This document shows, piece after piece, positions 45,240 through 54,589 of a DNA stretch of 64,000 nucleotides. Every line of letters starts with the position of its first letter. The stretch's first letter is position 1. The stretch spans positions 4,576,146-4,640,145 of the forward strand of contig OU744447.1 of the NCBI GenBank assembly GCA_916610825.1, given 5' to 3'. A program made the translations under genes and the position numbers. The notes beneath the pieces were generated by a model. It was given only the letters and a program-made list of their open reading frames with translations. It had not been told where the DNA came from and ran no database searches. This DNA comes from Haliclystus octoradiatus (lineage: Eukaryota; Cnidaria; Staurozoa; Stauromedusae; Haliclystidae).

Positions 45240-46112
45240 ATACCTAATTTAAAACATTTTGATTAAAATTAAAAAACGTTATTGTTAAGCTATTGTTTAA
45301 AATAGTGATATGAATAAACTTCTCTAACCTTCTCTAGCTAATCTTTTTGAAGCATGTTTGTAGCCCTTTTATTTATAATGGTTGAAAATACTGGTGGAAG
45401 AATTGTTGGTCAGTGAATTGTTAAATGATAAAATAAATGCCGAAACTAAAACAGAAAAATTGCAAGCTCGTGGTTAGGGATCCACTTTTAGCAACTCGTC
45501 AAGGCGAGTTCCCATGATACAACCTCGCCATCATTTCATATATATTCAAATTTGATTCATTGTGGTTTTTTATTGCTAATTTGAATTTGAAGGGTATTTT
45601 TAAGCGCTCTATCAAACAAAATTATTTCGTCACATGAACGCCATTTTGTTGCGTTTTGCGTTTTCTAGGCAAAAGCCGTAATTTCACGATTTTACGCCGA
45701 TGAATTTATAATAAAGTAAATGGAGATAGGACATTATAACAGTAACCAATAAACTAGTGAATTTGACCCAATGTGAACACCTCTACGCATAATTTGAATG
45801 GCATCATCTAAGAATGCATCAACAATCATAAATATTAATTTGAATTGAACTGCGTCATTCACCTCATAGGGTCTATTAGCAATTTGATTAGAAGATAATA
45901 TTTCACCTGATACAGTTCAAATATTTCATTTGTACCTGAAGAATTGAGTTTGTTTGTTTATCTGTAATCAATGACCGTGACATGTGCAGGGATTTCTTCA
46001 TAATGATTAATAATTCAAATCAATACAAATCAGTCAAGCATTTTGCTGCGAGTATGCTTTGACTACCAAGTCAACATTAAAGTATATATAAGTCTAAACA
46101 TTCTAATCAAAA
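45240..46112. other. Upstream region of the phytochelatin synthase gene
   Basis: No gene. A TATA-like AGTATATATAAG lies at 46081-46092, only about 20 bases before the ATG at 46113, so it would give almost no 5' UTR; it may be non-functional or the transcript may start further upstream. Confidence 0.4.
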
Positions 46113-46767
46113 ATGGCTCAAACTAATGATGACAAATTAGAATCTAGTCAAAGAATTATATCTATTTATAGAAGAAAGCTACCAAATCATTTAATTTCAT
46201 TTACTTCATCATATGGTAGAGACATTTTCTACCAAGCATTAAAAACTGGACATATGAATTGCTATTTTTATTTAGCAACGACATTTAGTACTCAAAATGA
46301 ACCAAATTCATGTGGAATTGCAACCCTTTCAATGGTATTAAATGCGTTGGGTGTTGACCCTGGCAGAATATGGATAGGTGTTTGGAGATGGTATCATGAA
46401 GATTTGTTGTCAGATTATTCCTTGGGAAATATTCCAGAGTTAAATACCATCGATGATTTTGAATCGTTGTCACATAAACATCAATGCAAAACGATGAAGC
46501 ATCATGTTGTAAAAACTAATTCTGATTTTAAATATTATATGAATATACTAAAGCAAGTTACTCTGAAGAATGACAGCATTATGGTTTGTTCATATTCAAG
46601 GAAATCTTTAGGATTGTATGGTGATGGACATTTCAGTGTGGTTGGTGGATACGATCCTAATAACAATCTTGTTCTGTTGATGGACGTGTCTCGATTTGAA
46701 TATCCATCCCACTGGGTTGATGTTGATTTGTTGTGGGAGGCTATGACAAACAGAGATAAATTAACAG
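46113..46767 (+). CDS. pcs: Phytochelatin synthase exon 1
   Basis: Holds the whole catalytic triad. The frame runs on to a stop at 46803, but conservation ends at the LTG|gtcagt donor, and the second copy has its own LTG-like TG|gtacga boundary at the same place. Confidence 0.9.
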
Positions 46768-48796
46768 GTCAGTGTTATGGTACTGTCACTGGGCAGTATT
46801 TTTAAATCTTTTTATTGTGTTCGCCCTGATTGGTAATGTAAAGTATTTATTTTATAAATAGTATAGTTCACACTTTCCGTGATCTATGGTCTCATAGCTT
46901 CATGGCACGTATGGAGAGAACGAGAAGACATCAGAAAAGTTTTGGTCTTCCGGTTTCTTCTTGAGATGATTCGAGTGTAGCTATGAGACCATAGTTCACG
47001 GAAAGTGTGAACTATTTGGTTAAGAACATAACCCGATTTGTGACTGTTTGGTACGCTTTTTAAGAGCATTTGTTGATCTTACAAACCCTGATCAGCAATG
47101 CAATTCTCCTATATTTATGACGTCAACAGAAAAAAGTTATGGCGAGAGCTGCTTAGTGGCACACGTTGAATTTCAATTTTCAAAGCTGTGATCAGCCATT
47201 TTGATGGTATCATGAAGATTTGTTGTCAGATTATTCCTTGGGAAATATTCCAGAGTTAAATACCATCGATGATTTTGAATCGTTGTCACATAAACATTAA
47301 TGCAAAACAATGAAGCATCATGTTGTAAAAACTGATTCTGATTTTGATTATTTCAAGAATATACTAAAGCAAGTTACTCTGAAGAATGACAGCATTATTA
47401 GAAAATAATGTAAACAAACTTGCATGAATCATTTTCAAAGTGTATATTTCGATCGTTTATTCTGTCACATTGTCAATTTTTAATTATTTATTTAGGGAGA
47501 AATGGAATTTTTAATCAGAGTATGTTGGAGAATTGATCTTTAATTTTAAATCATTCTTTGATTTTGATTATATAAATCATGATTTAAAAGGACGGAAGTG
47601 CTTACATTTTTCAACGATGGCGATCGTTCCCTCAACAAATGAGGTTTTCTTTTTTTATTTTGTATTCTACGCCCACAATTGGCCTTCATAATGTTCATAC
47701 ATGCAGTCCTTTGAGATAATTTAATCTCTTATTTATGATTATGTTGCTCCAATTTGATCCAAAATAGTACCATTAACTTGATGTTTTTAGTTTTCTTCGA
47801 CAGTTTGTTTACAAATTGTTGAAATTCAAAATAGCTGATTTCAGCAAATTTCAATTTCTGTTCACACCTCGTATTGTTCTTCGATGGGCTGACCAACCAA
47901 CACCTGGCTGTAGCTCACATGACACCAAGGTGCGCTGTGATTGGGCACATCATAATTTTGGTGTCTGGCATACTTTTTAACTTTCAGTTTTATTAGGCCC
48001 TCACTGGAGAAATGAAATGACGGCCGTGATGGAATGAGGCTAGTTTTTGTCCTTGTTTGTTTTTACCGCTTTGGTGTCATGAGATAGCATATTGCAAGAG
48101 TTATTGGTAGCAAAACCTTGTTATGTTCTAAACGTTTATCGTACTTACATCTTACTTTTGTGGGCTTAAAGAATCCTTTTACATTGAGCCTTTTATGATG
48201 CTTAACACAATACCTCTTCGAATCTCCTTATCAGATTCCTATTTTTCATTGATAACATATTGCACATTCTAATTCCATTTCAGACTTTGCTGGAATTCCA
48301 ATCCGTATTTTGAGGGTGGGATCGTGATGTATAAAATTTAGATCTTGTTTTAGTAGTGCTTTTTATCAGCTAGGAATGTTTTGGCTGTAGAATTAATTTC
48401 GTTGTAAAAGCTGTCCTGCTGTGATTCTATTGATTAACTGATTCAACACCTCGACTGAGCTTTGCGAATTCCAATCCATATGCAAAAACGCTTCATATTT
48501 CTATTGAAAATACTTATCACATCGCACGACAAAAACAAGCTTCCATCCCAAACTCCACCGAAGAGGTTTGTACTATAATCACCTGTGATCAAACATGCTT
48601 GGGAAGCCTTGGATAAAACCCTATTGTGGGGATTAAATATGTTAAGCAAAACCTTTTCAAAAAGTGGTTAGATAATCAGAATTTATCTTCTATTATGTTT
48701 CGTTTGTTTTCATTTTTAGGATTAACTCGAGGCTTTTGCATACTTCAAAAGAGGCAACCAGACGAAGAATTGATTGTAACTGATATGCCAAAGTAG
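46113..48796 (+). CDS. pcs: Phytochelatin synthase (glutathione gamma-glutamylcysteinyltransferase), two exons
   Basis: Makes phytochelatins from glutathione by transferring gamma-Glu-Cys units, which chelate cadmium and other metals; the enzyme is a papain-like cytosolic peptidase. Exon 1 (46113-46767) and exon 2 (48720-48796) join in phase (ACAG|gtcagt ... tttttag|GATT) to give 243 residues. Visible motifs: YRRKLP near 19, QNEPNSCGIATLSMVLNALG with catalytic Cys67, DPGRIWIGVWRW, GDGHFSVVGGYD with His173, and LLMDVSRFEYPSHWV with Asp191. The spacings of 106 and 18 equal those of plant Cys56-His162-Asp180. Exon 2 supplies the conserved RGF-L stretch and ends the protein soon after, so the Cys-rich variable C-terminal domain of plant enzymes is absent. 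All key residues are present, so an active enzyme is likely. Confidence 0.93.
46866..47012. mobile_element. Foldback MITE in the phytochelatin synthase intron
   Basis: GTTCACACTTTCCGTGATCT at the left and its mirror AGTTCACGGAAAGTGTGAAC at the right, with CTATGGTCTCATAGC and GCTATGAGACCATAG next inside. TA on both sides is a possible target duplication. Core blocks are shared with the repeats at 6250-6800 and 16600-16730. Confidence 0.75.
47203..47398 (+). pseudogene. Intronic partial copy of phytochelatin synthase exon 1
   Basis: A 196-bp copy of 46387-46582. The first 95 or so bases are identical; later differences include CAA to TAA (a stop) and a few substitutions. It begins at GATGGTATCATGAAGATTTG and stops abruptly at AGCATTAT, with no splice sites of its own. 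It lacks all three catalytic residues. A recent local duplication is the simplest cause. Confidence 0.9.
47400..48719. other. Rest of the phytochelatin synthase intron
   Basis: No coding feature supported. GATGGAATGAGGCTA at about 48030 recurs at about 52505 next to the left end of the large transposon, perhaps a shared repeat fragment. Confidence 0.4.
48720..48796 (+). CDS. pcs: Phytochelatin synthase exon 2
   Basis: Encodes LTRGFCILQKRQPDEELIVT then TAG. RGF-(L/I) is conserved in the family right after the W-AM-----TG stretch of exon 1. Acceptor: gttttcatttttag. Confidence 0.85.
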
Positions 48797-48797
48797 T

Positions 48798-48816
48798 ACA
48801 CACACACACACACAAC
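48798..48816. repeat. CA microsatellite
   Basis: About eight ACAC units directly after the phytochelatin synthase stop codon. Confidence 0.9.
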
Positions 48817-48934
48817 GAATTAAACTATTGAAAAATTATATAAATATAGAGGAATGATTAAATATAAATAATATGAATGAAAAGATAATTATGTAGTAAC
48901 ATCTAGAAAATGGTGATAAAAATCAAGTACTATT

Positions 48935-49668
48935 ACAGTGTCAGTGACGTTCCTCAGGGTACTGTCTTTGTTGAAATTATTGTTTATCTTATTTATAAAT
49001 GACATTGTAGGTTGTATCGAATTTGATTATAAAGTTTGCTTGTTTGTAGTTAACACAGACATTAGCAATTCTTTACGAATAGTCTCAAAACGTGGTAGCT
49101 ACTAATAGCTTTTGCCAAAAATGCTCAGTTCTATACTACCAATAAGTAAAATTAAAACCTCCTATCGTTGCTGGATTATTTGACAAAAGCATATTCAAGA
49201 TCCTATCTTATTATGAAAAGCTTTACTTCAAGGAATATAGTATAGTTCTACTAATAAATGTGACCAGTATTAGAAGCACAAGCATGTTCTTAGAACCTTT
49301 GTCCATTAAAAGACATGATCAAGCTTCTGAGTCTCAAAACGTTAGACCCATACCTTGCTGTAACAATTTACCTAAGTCTGTGGTAAGCATAAAAACACTC
49401 CAAAACTTGAAGAATCCCTCGTAGAGATGGACTTGTTAGCATATTTTGAGATATTTTCTTAAACTATTATAATCATCAATTTTCTTTCAATATCATTTTT
49501 ATATTAAAATTATTTTTGGTGTTGCATTAGGCTGTATGTAAATGGAATTATTTTTGAATAGAATCCCCTGTATTTTATATGAATTATCTGTGAATACGAT
49601 TATTGGCTTTTATTTGCCTATTACATTTAACTTATGACGAATTTATCAAATCAAAATCAAATCAAAGC
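48935..49668 (+). mobile_element. LINE relic: reverse transcriptase fragment with repeat tail
   Basis: SVSDVPQGTVF matches the S-GVPQGS-LGP motif of non-LTR reverse transcriptases. A frame change later, LLFILFINDIVGC and CLFVVNTD match the LLF-IFINDL and F-ADD positions. About 450 bp downstream the segment ends in TATCAAATCAAAATCAAATC, a simple-repeat 3' tail typical of several LINE clades. 5'-truncated and decayed. The clade is not assigned. Confidence 0.65.
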
Positions 49669-49679
49669 TTAGGGCCGGT

Positions 49680-50322
49680 ACCAAAGCTACTTAGTAATGT
49701 ACAAAGATGAAATCGTAGTCAAAACGTGATAAATAGTGACGTATTTCCTGAAGTATTGACAAGAACACATGCACTCAAAGGCACTAGCTGCAGACAGTGA
49801 CAGGGGCAAGTAAAGTTACATTATGCTATTATCATTTCCCTATAGCTATGATATTATCAGAAGGGTGCATGATTAAATAGTTGATTTCAAATTTTTGAAC
49901 TATATATATATTAATCTAAAGGCTTGCATGCACACTAAATAGACAAAATACAATTTGAAGGATCGATTTCATAATCATTTGAAAACTTTTCATTGATTGA
50001 ATTATTGTATACCATTTTCATATTATATTGTTATGTTTTGTGAAGGCCTGATAATACACGTAGCGATCAAGCAAGAATATCAGTCATGAAGCATTGTTCA
50101 AATTTTAATCTCTCGTATTCAATAAAGCTTTCTCACAATCTCCGATTGAGTCCCTAGAGAATTATTTGAAGAAAAGATTGTTAACCCTGATGCTGTATTT
50201 TGAAAAGACCAATGTGGAAAAGCTCTATAAATAGCTGGAACACCTTTCATTATACATAAAAACTGAATATTTTCGAAAATGGTTATACATGTTTTATTTA
50301 ACATTCTACATCGTATCGATTA
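49680..50322. other. Intergenic, old promoter region of the second phytochelatin synthase copy
   Basis: A TATA-like CTCTATAAATAGC at 50223-50235 lies about 90 bases before the first ATG of the pseudogene (50323). No other gene is seen. Confidence 0.4.
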
Positions 50323-50465
50323 TGGCTCCCCTGATTACAAAAGAGAGGTTTGAATTTCAGAAAAAAAGAAACATCAATTTATAAAAGGAAATTACCAAAA
50401 CATTTAATATCTTTCATGTCACATTTTGGTCGGATAATATTTACAAAAGCTTTGAAAACTGAATA

Positions 50466-50642
50466 CAGTGTAACCTGTATATAACAGCCAGCTACAAGAG
50501 GTAGTTAAATTGACCATTACAGACAGGTGGCCTTTATGTACAGGTCTGATTCAATAGAGAATACTATTTTAGACATTGCAAGAGTGACCAATATAGACAG
50601 GTGGCCGCTTTATAGAGGTGACCGTTTTAACAGGCTTGACTG
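50466..50642. mobile_element. TA-flanked MITE inside the pseudogene
   Basis: The ends CAGTGTAACCTGTATATAAC and, reversed, CAGTCAAGCCTGTTAAAACG are flanked by TA (50464-50465, 50643-50644). Removing it would align both sides with the intact gene around CATATGAATTG. Same family as 17844-17980. Confidence 0.8.
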
Positions 50643-51433
50643 TATATGAATTGTTATTTCCCATTATCAATAACATTTGCCAATCAAAAATGAACCAAAT
50701 TCATGTTGATTACCAACTCTTCCAATGATATTAAACTCATTGGGCATCGATCCTGATAAAATATGGAAAGGACATTGGCGAGGGTACCATGAAACGATGT
50801 TAACGGATAACTAAAACCGAATTATTCAAGAACTAAAAACTATCGATGAATTTGAAAGTCTAGCTCGAATTTATCAATGTAAAACAATATGCTATCAGGC
50901 GATTTTGAATATTTTATGGAAATAACTAAATTGGTTACAAAAAGAGATGATACTGTTATGGTTTGTTCATATTCTGGATCAACATTGGGTTTAAATTGTT
51001 ATGGACATTTTGGTGCAGTTGGTGGTTACAGTTCTGATAATAGCGTTGTTTTATTATTAGATGTATCTCATTTTGAATATCCATCTCATTGGGTTGATAC
51101 GAGACAGTTGTGGCATGCAATGACTAGCAGAGATGAATGTACAGGTACGAAGTTTCGGCTTATTTACAACTTTCAACATCAAGGATATGATGACTTCTTC
51201 CGTTATACAATGCCAACAATGTGTTAATGATGTTTCGTTCATTATGTCAGCGACTCCAGATGAATTTATAATCTGTTTTTATGTTACCTTATGCTTTGTT
51301 ATCGTGGTAAATAACATGAAATATGAAAACATTCTTTTGAAATTTTAGTGGCTTATTTCTTATCCTGTGAAATTGTATGGTCCCCTTCAATTTCTGAAAA
51401 TGAAACAGTAGCTGCCAAAAAAATATTGAAGAC

Positions 51434-51447
51434 ACCCCCCCCCCCCC
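51434..51447. repeat. Poly-C run
   Basis: About 14 consecutive C in the second intron or exon remnant of the pseudogene. Confidence 0.85.
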
Positions 51448-51659
51448 GTGGATCCATGCAATTGATGTTTTGTTTATTCTTCTACATGATCAACACGAGG
51501 TTATTGCATTATCCAAAAGAAGAGATCAAAAGACCAATTGGATTAAATTAAATGATCTCAAACTATAGAACACATAAATTTAATATCAGCTTCAAACTTA
51601 CTATAATTGTAAATTGCAAAAATTATTAACGTATACTAACCAGAACCCTTAACTGTCTA

Positions 51660-51860
51660 TTAAAAAGAGTTGGAACACGCAATTGAGGTCTCGAGGCTCG
51701 AAAATCGCCATTTTCGCTTTCATTGAATAATGAGGTTTTGCATTTGAACAAAAAGGTTTTTGAATTCGTGATATTGTTTTCGCGCTCTTTTTCAAATTTC
51801 GCAAGCCTGGATTTGATTGAAGGAAAATGGCGTCCATGAAATCTCGATTTCAAATCCGAT
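51660..51860 (-). repeat. Dispersed repeat, copy 2
   Basis: Matches 12340-12530 in inverted orientation; the more complete copy, with an ORF of 92 codons on the minus strand that also resembles copy 1 in protein. No family recognised. Confidence 0.5.
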
Positions 51861-52129
51861 TCTTTGATCTGGTATAACATTAAAATTGCTAGGTTTGCTA
51901 CCATTTATTAAAACTGATATTTAGTTCTGAAATCTTCCAGACGTAAAGCTAAAAGTCACATAAATATGTAATATGCCGTGATGCACTAATGAAGGCCAAA
52001 GCCAGTCAATATCTTGACTTGCTCAAGTTTCATTTCTGTGTTATGCCGATCTTGATGGATTGGGAAGTGAGACGTGTGTCCTTTGAGAAATCTATTGTCT
52101 TAAAAGACAGAGAAACCGCCTCAGTCTAC

Positions 52130-52212
52130 TATGGCGTCATATTTCCGCCAAAATTCAACGTTCGTCATTTTATGCTTCGTTTCTCATTTTATGCTTAGTT
52201 TCTCATTTTATG
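52130..52212 (+). repeat. Left terminal inverted repeat
   Basis: Identical to the reverse complement of about 62436-62518. It runs into an A/T-rich minisatellite. Confidence 0.9.
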
Positions 52213-52390
52213 ATTTGATTTTTATTCCTCGTTTCTTATTTTATGCTTAGCTCCGTTTTTGTCATCCTGTTTCATCTTATGCTTCGTTTCGTTTTTGTAA
52301 TCCTGTTTCATTTTATGCCTCTTTTCTCATTTTATGCTTCCTTTCGCTTTTGACATCCTGATTCATTTTATGCTTCGTTTCTGATTTTTC
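52160..52390. repeat. Left subterminal minisatellite
   Basis: About ten variants of TCATTTTATGCTTCGTTTC, unit about 18-20 bp, with longer hybrid units containing GTTTTTGTAATCCTG. Mirrored at the right end. Confidence 0.85.
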
Positions 52391-52542
52391 GTCAAGCATG
52401 AGTGGGCTCCCCCTTCGTTCCTCCAGCACACTGCTCCCCTTCCTGTGCACAGCAGACTAGTGACGGTAGCAGGAAATTGGGCGTAAAAAACTGAAGGCCG
52501 AGATGGAATGAGGCTATAACTGAAAGTTATTAATGAATCAAA

Positions 52543-54585
52543 ATGGCGGACTTCAGAAGAATTTATGAAATTTTAATAGAAACGATATCAAGCTTGCAAA
52601 ATCCATGCGTTTCACTTGAAATTGACGAAATAATTCTCCGGCTTGACTATACAGTTCGAACTTTAGTACATTTGGATAATGGATATCCTCAAATGGACGA
52701 AATTCTTCGACTTTTGGGAGAGACAATCACCAGTCTTAATGATATAATTGATGCAGGGAGTTTGACATCTACTTTCGTCGAAGCAGTTCCTAAAGTATTT
52801 AATGGTAATCCTGGACGGCCATTTCTTGAAATTAAAGAAGAGCAGCTTTCTTTCTTGCTCGATCAGGGCTTCAAAGTTTCTGTTATGGCACAACTACTGC
52901 AAGTATCCAAACGCACCATCGAGAGAAGAATGGAAAACTATAACCTGACAGTCAGAGGTAACTTTAACAGACCTAATGTTTTGGCTACTTTAACTTAGTT
53001 GTTATTGTCATTATTGTTGGAAAAGATGGTAACCAATTATATATGCTAGCAGTGTGGTGGATGGCACTAGATTTTTCCCTGACAATGGCTCATTGAATGG
53101 GTGTAACTGCGAGAACTCCTGAGATAATTTTCTCAGCATCTAGAGCCGCCCACAGAAATTTTTCTGTTTTAACGGTTTAATGTTAATGTCTATTAAATTG
53201 ATATTTTCATATTACATACAGCAACATTACTGATGCAGAATTGGACAGTTGACAAGGGAAGCGCAACAAGAGAATTCTGGGATTGAAAAGAGAATGCTCA
53301 AGGGCTACCTAAGAAGTAAAGGTTCAAGAGTGTAATGGAAAAGAGTTCGATTGTCCCTACTTAGAACAGACCTAATGGGGGTACACCAAAGGTGGAGCGA
53401 ATCAATAAGGCATTGACAGTACAGCGTTTCTGGGCCCCTGGCACTTTGGCATATTGACCGTCATCACAAACTCATTAGGTATATGGTATTCATAATACAT
53501 CCCCCTGGTTTTAGAACTTTAAATCACAATAGAAGAAAGAGATAATTAATAATGAAGTACAATATATCAAGTTGTCAGGTTACTGAAAAAGGTATAAGTT
53601 ATCCCATTAATCCCCAGGTGGAATATTGTTGTACATGGTGGAATAGATGGCTTCTCAAGACTACCTGTATATCTGCATGCATCCTCAAATAATAGAGCCA
53701 CAGTCTTTAACCTTCTTAAAAAAGCAGTTAATAAGTATGGCCTCCTTTCTAGAGTTCGTAATGACAAAGGTGGAGAAAATTATGATGTGGGGTGGTACAT
53801 GATAACTCATGCAAACAGAGGACCAGGCCGAGAAAGCATAATTGCAGGTAGTTGTTGTTTCAGATTGTATATTATGATTAAAATGCATCTGTTTGTGTAA
53901 TTGATTCCAGACTGAAATTAAGTAGAGATCCATCTCAAACATCTGCCTAAGTTTTAAAATCTAGGTTTCACTTCTACCCCTTTGAATTCTCTCATCGCAT
54001 GACGTAAATACTAATATTTGGCTGAACAAATGAAATTCTGGTAAAATTAGACTTTTTTACCCTACTGAAGGCAAAGGCACCATTCCTTTAATTTTATTTT
54101 TATAAGGGTAACTTGTTGTCACTAGCATCTGATGTTTTACACTCTGAACTTATTTTAAGTGTAATCCTGCTTATGTGATTGGTTATTATTTAATTGCTAA
54201 TTCTCGTTACAGGGAAAAGCGCTCATAATCAAAGGATAGAGCGTCTATGTAGAGATGTTTTTTCTGATTGTCTCTCTTACTAGTTCGCCACATATCCAAC
54301 TGCCTTGAAATCAATGATTTTCTGAACCTTGATGATGATGTGCACATGTGCTGCCTCCACATGCTTTACATTCCAATGAGAAACAAACACTTGGCAACAT
54401 GGAAAGATGCTTGGGTCAACCATCCGCTGCGTATTGAGCACAACAAATCTCCAATGCAACTGTGGATTAGTGGGCACATGACACCATCTGGACAGGCTAT
54501 TCATCATAGTAACACAAATCTTCTAACAGAGGTAGTTTGTTACGTGAAGCCATTATTTAGTACAATGTACATTATTTAGTCATCA
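52543..54585 (+). pseudogene. IS3EU-type DDE integrase/transposase, decayed
   Basis: Exon 1 (52543-52957) encodes a helical N-terminus and a helix-turn-helix (EEQLSFLLDQGFKVSVMAQL, VSKRTIERRMENY). A damaged piece (about 53222-53478) ends with ALWHIDRHHKLI (first catalytic Asp). A piece at 53618-53847 gives WNIVVHGGIDGFSRLPVYL and VRNDKGGEN (second Asp). A piece from 54213 gives SAHNQRIERLCRDVFSD (catalytic Glu), then in another frame YIPMRNKHLATWKDAW, HPLRIEHNKSPMQLWISGHM. Splice sites ATTAG|gtatat to ccccag|GTGG and TTGCAG|gtagtt to cgttacag|GGAA keep frame across two joins. Stops and shifts in the second and last pieces make it inactive. The order and motifs match the integrase-core proteins found as mobile genes in fish, cnidarians and lancelets. 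Confidence 0.8.
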
Positions 54586-54589
54586 ATCA

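Larger units (their letters stand above)
50323..51545 (+). pseudogene. Phytochelatin synthase paralogue, pseudogene
   Basis: Homologous along both exons of the gene at 46113-48796. Recognisable pieces: IYKRKLPKHLISF near 50370, FMSHFGRIIFTKALKT, a Cys codon followed at once by TGA where the gene has CGIAT, further stops, then an open stretch with MVCSYSGSTLGLN, GHFGAVGGY (His kept) and LLLDVSHFEYPSHWV (Asp kept). The exon-2 equivalent (TRGYCIIQKKRSKDQ near 51500) lacks an AG acceptor, the aligned bases being AT. A 177-bp MITE splits exon 1. It is diverged from the gene, so the duplication is older than the intronic one. Confidence 0.88.

Noticed and set aside
46768..46805. Continuation of phytochelatin synthase exon 1 to the stop at 46803
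   Set aside because: The GQCYGTVTGQYF tail has no counterpart in the family, whereas splicing to 48720 restores the conserved RGF stretch.
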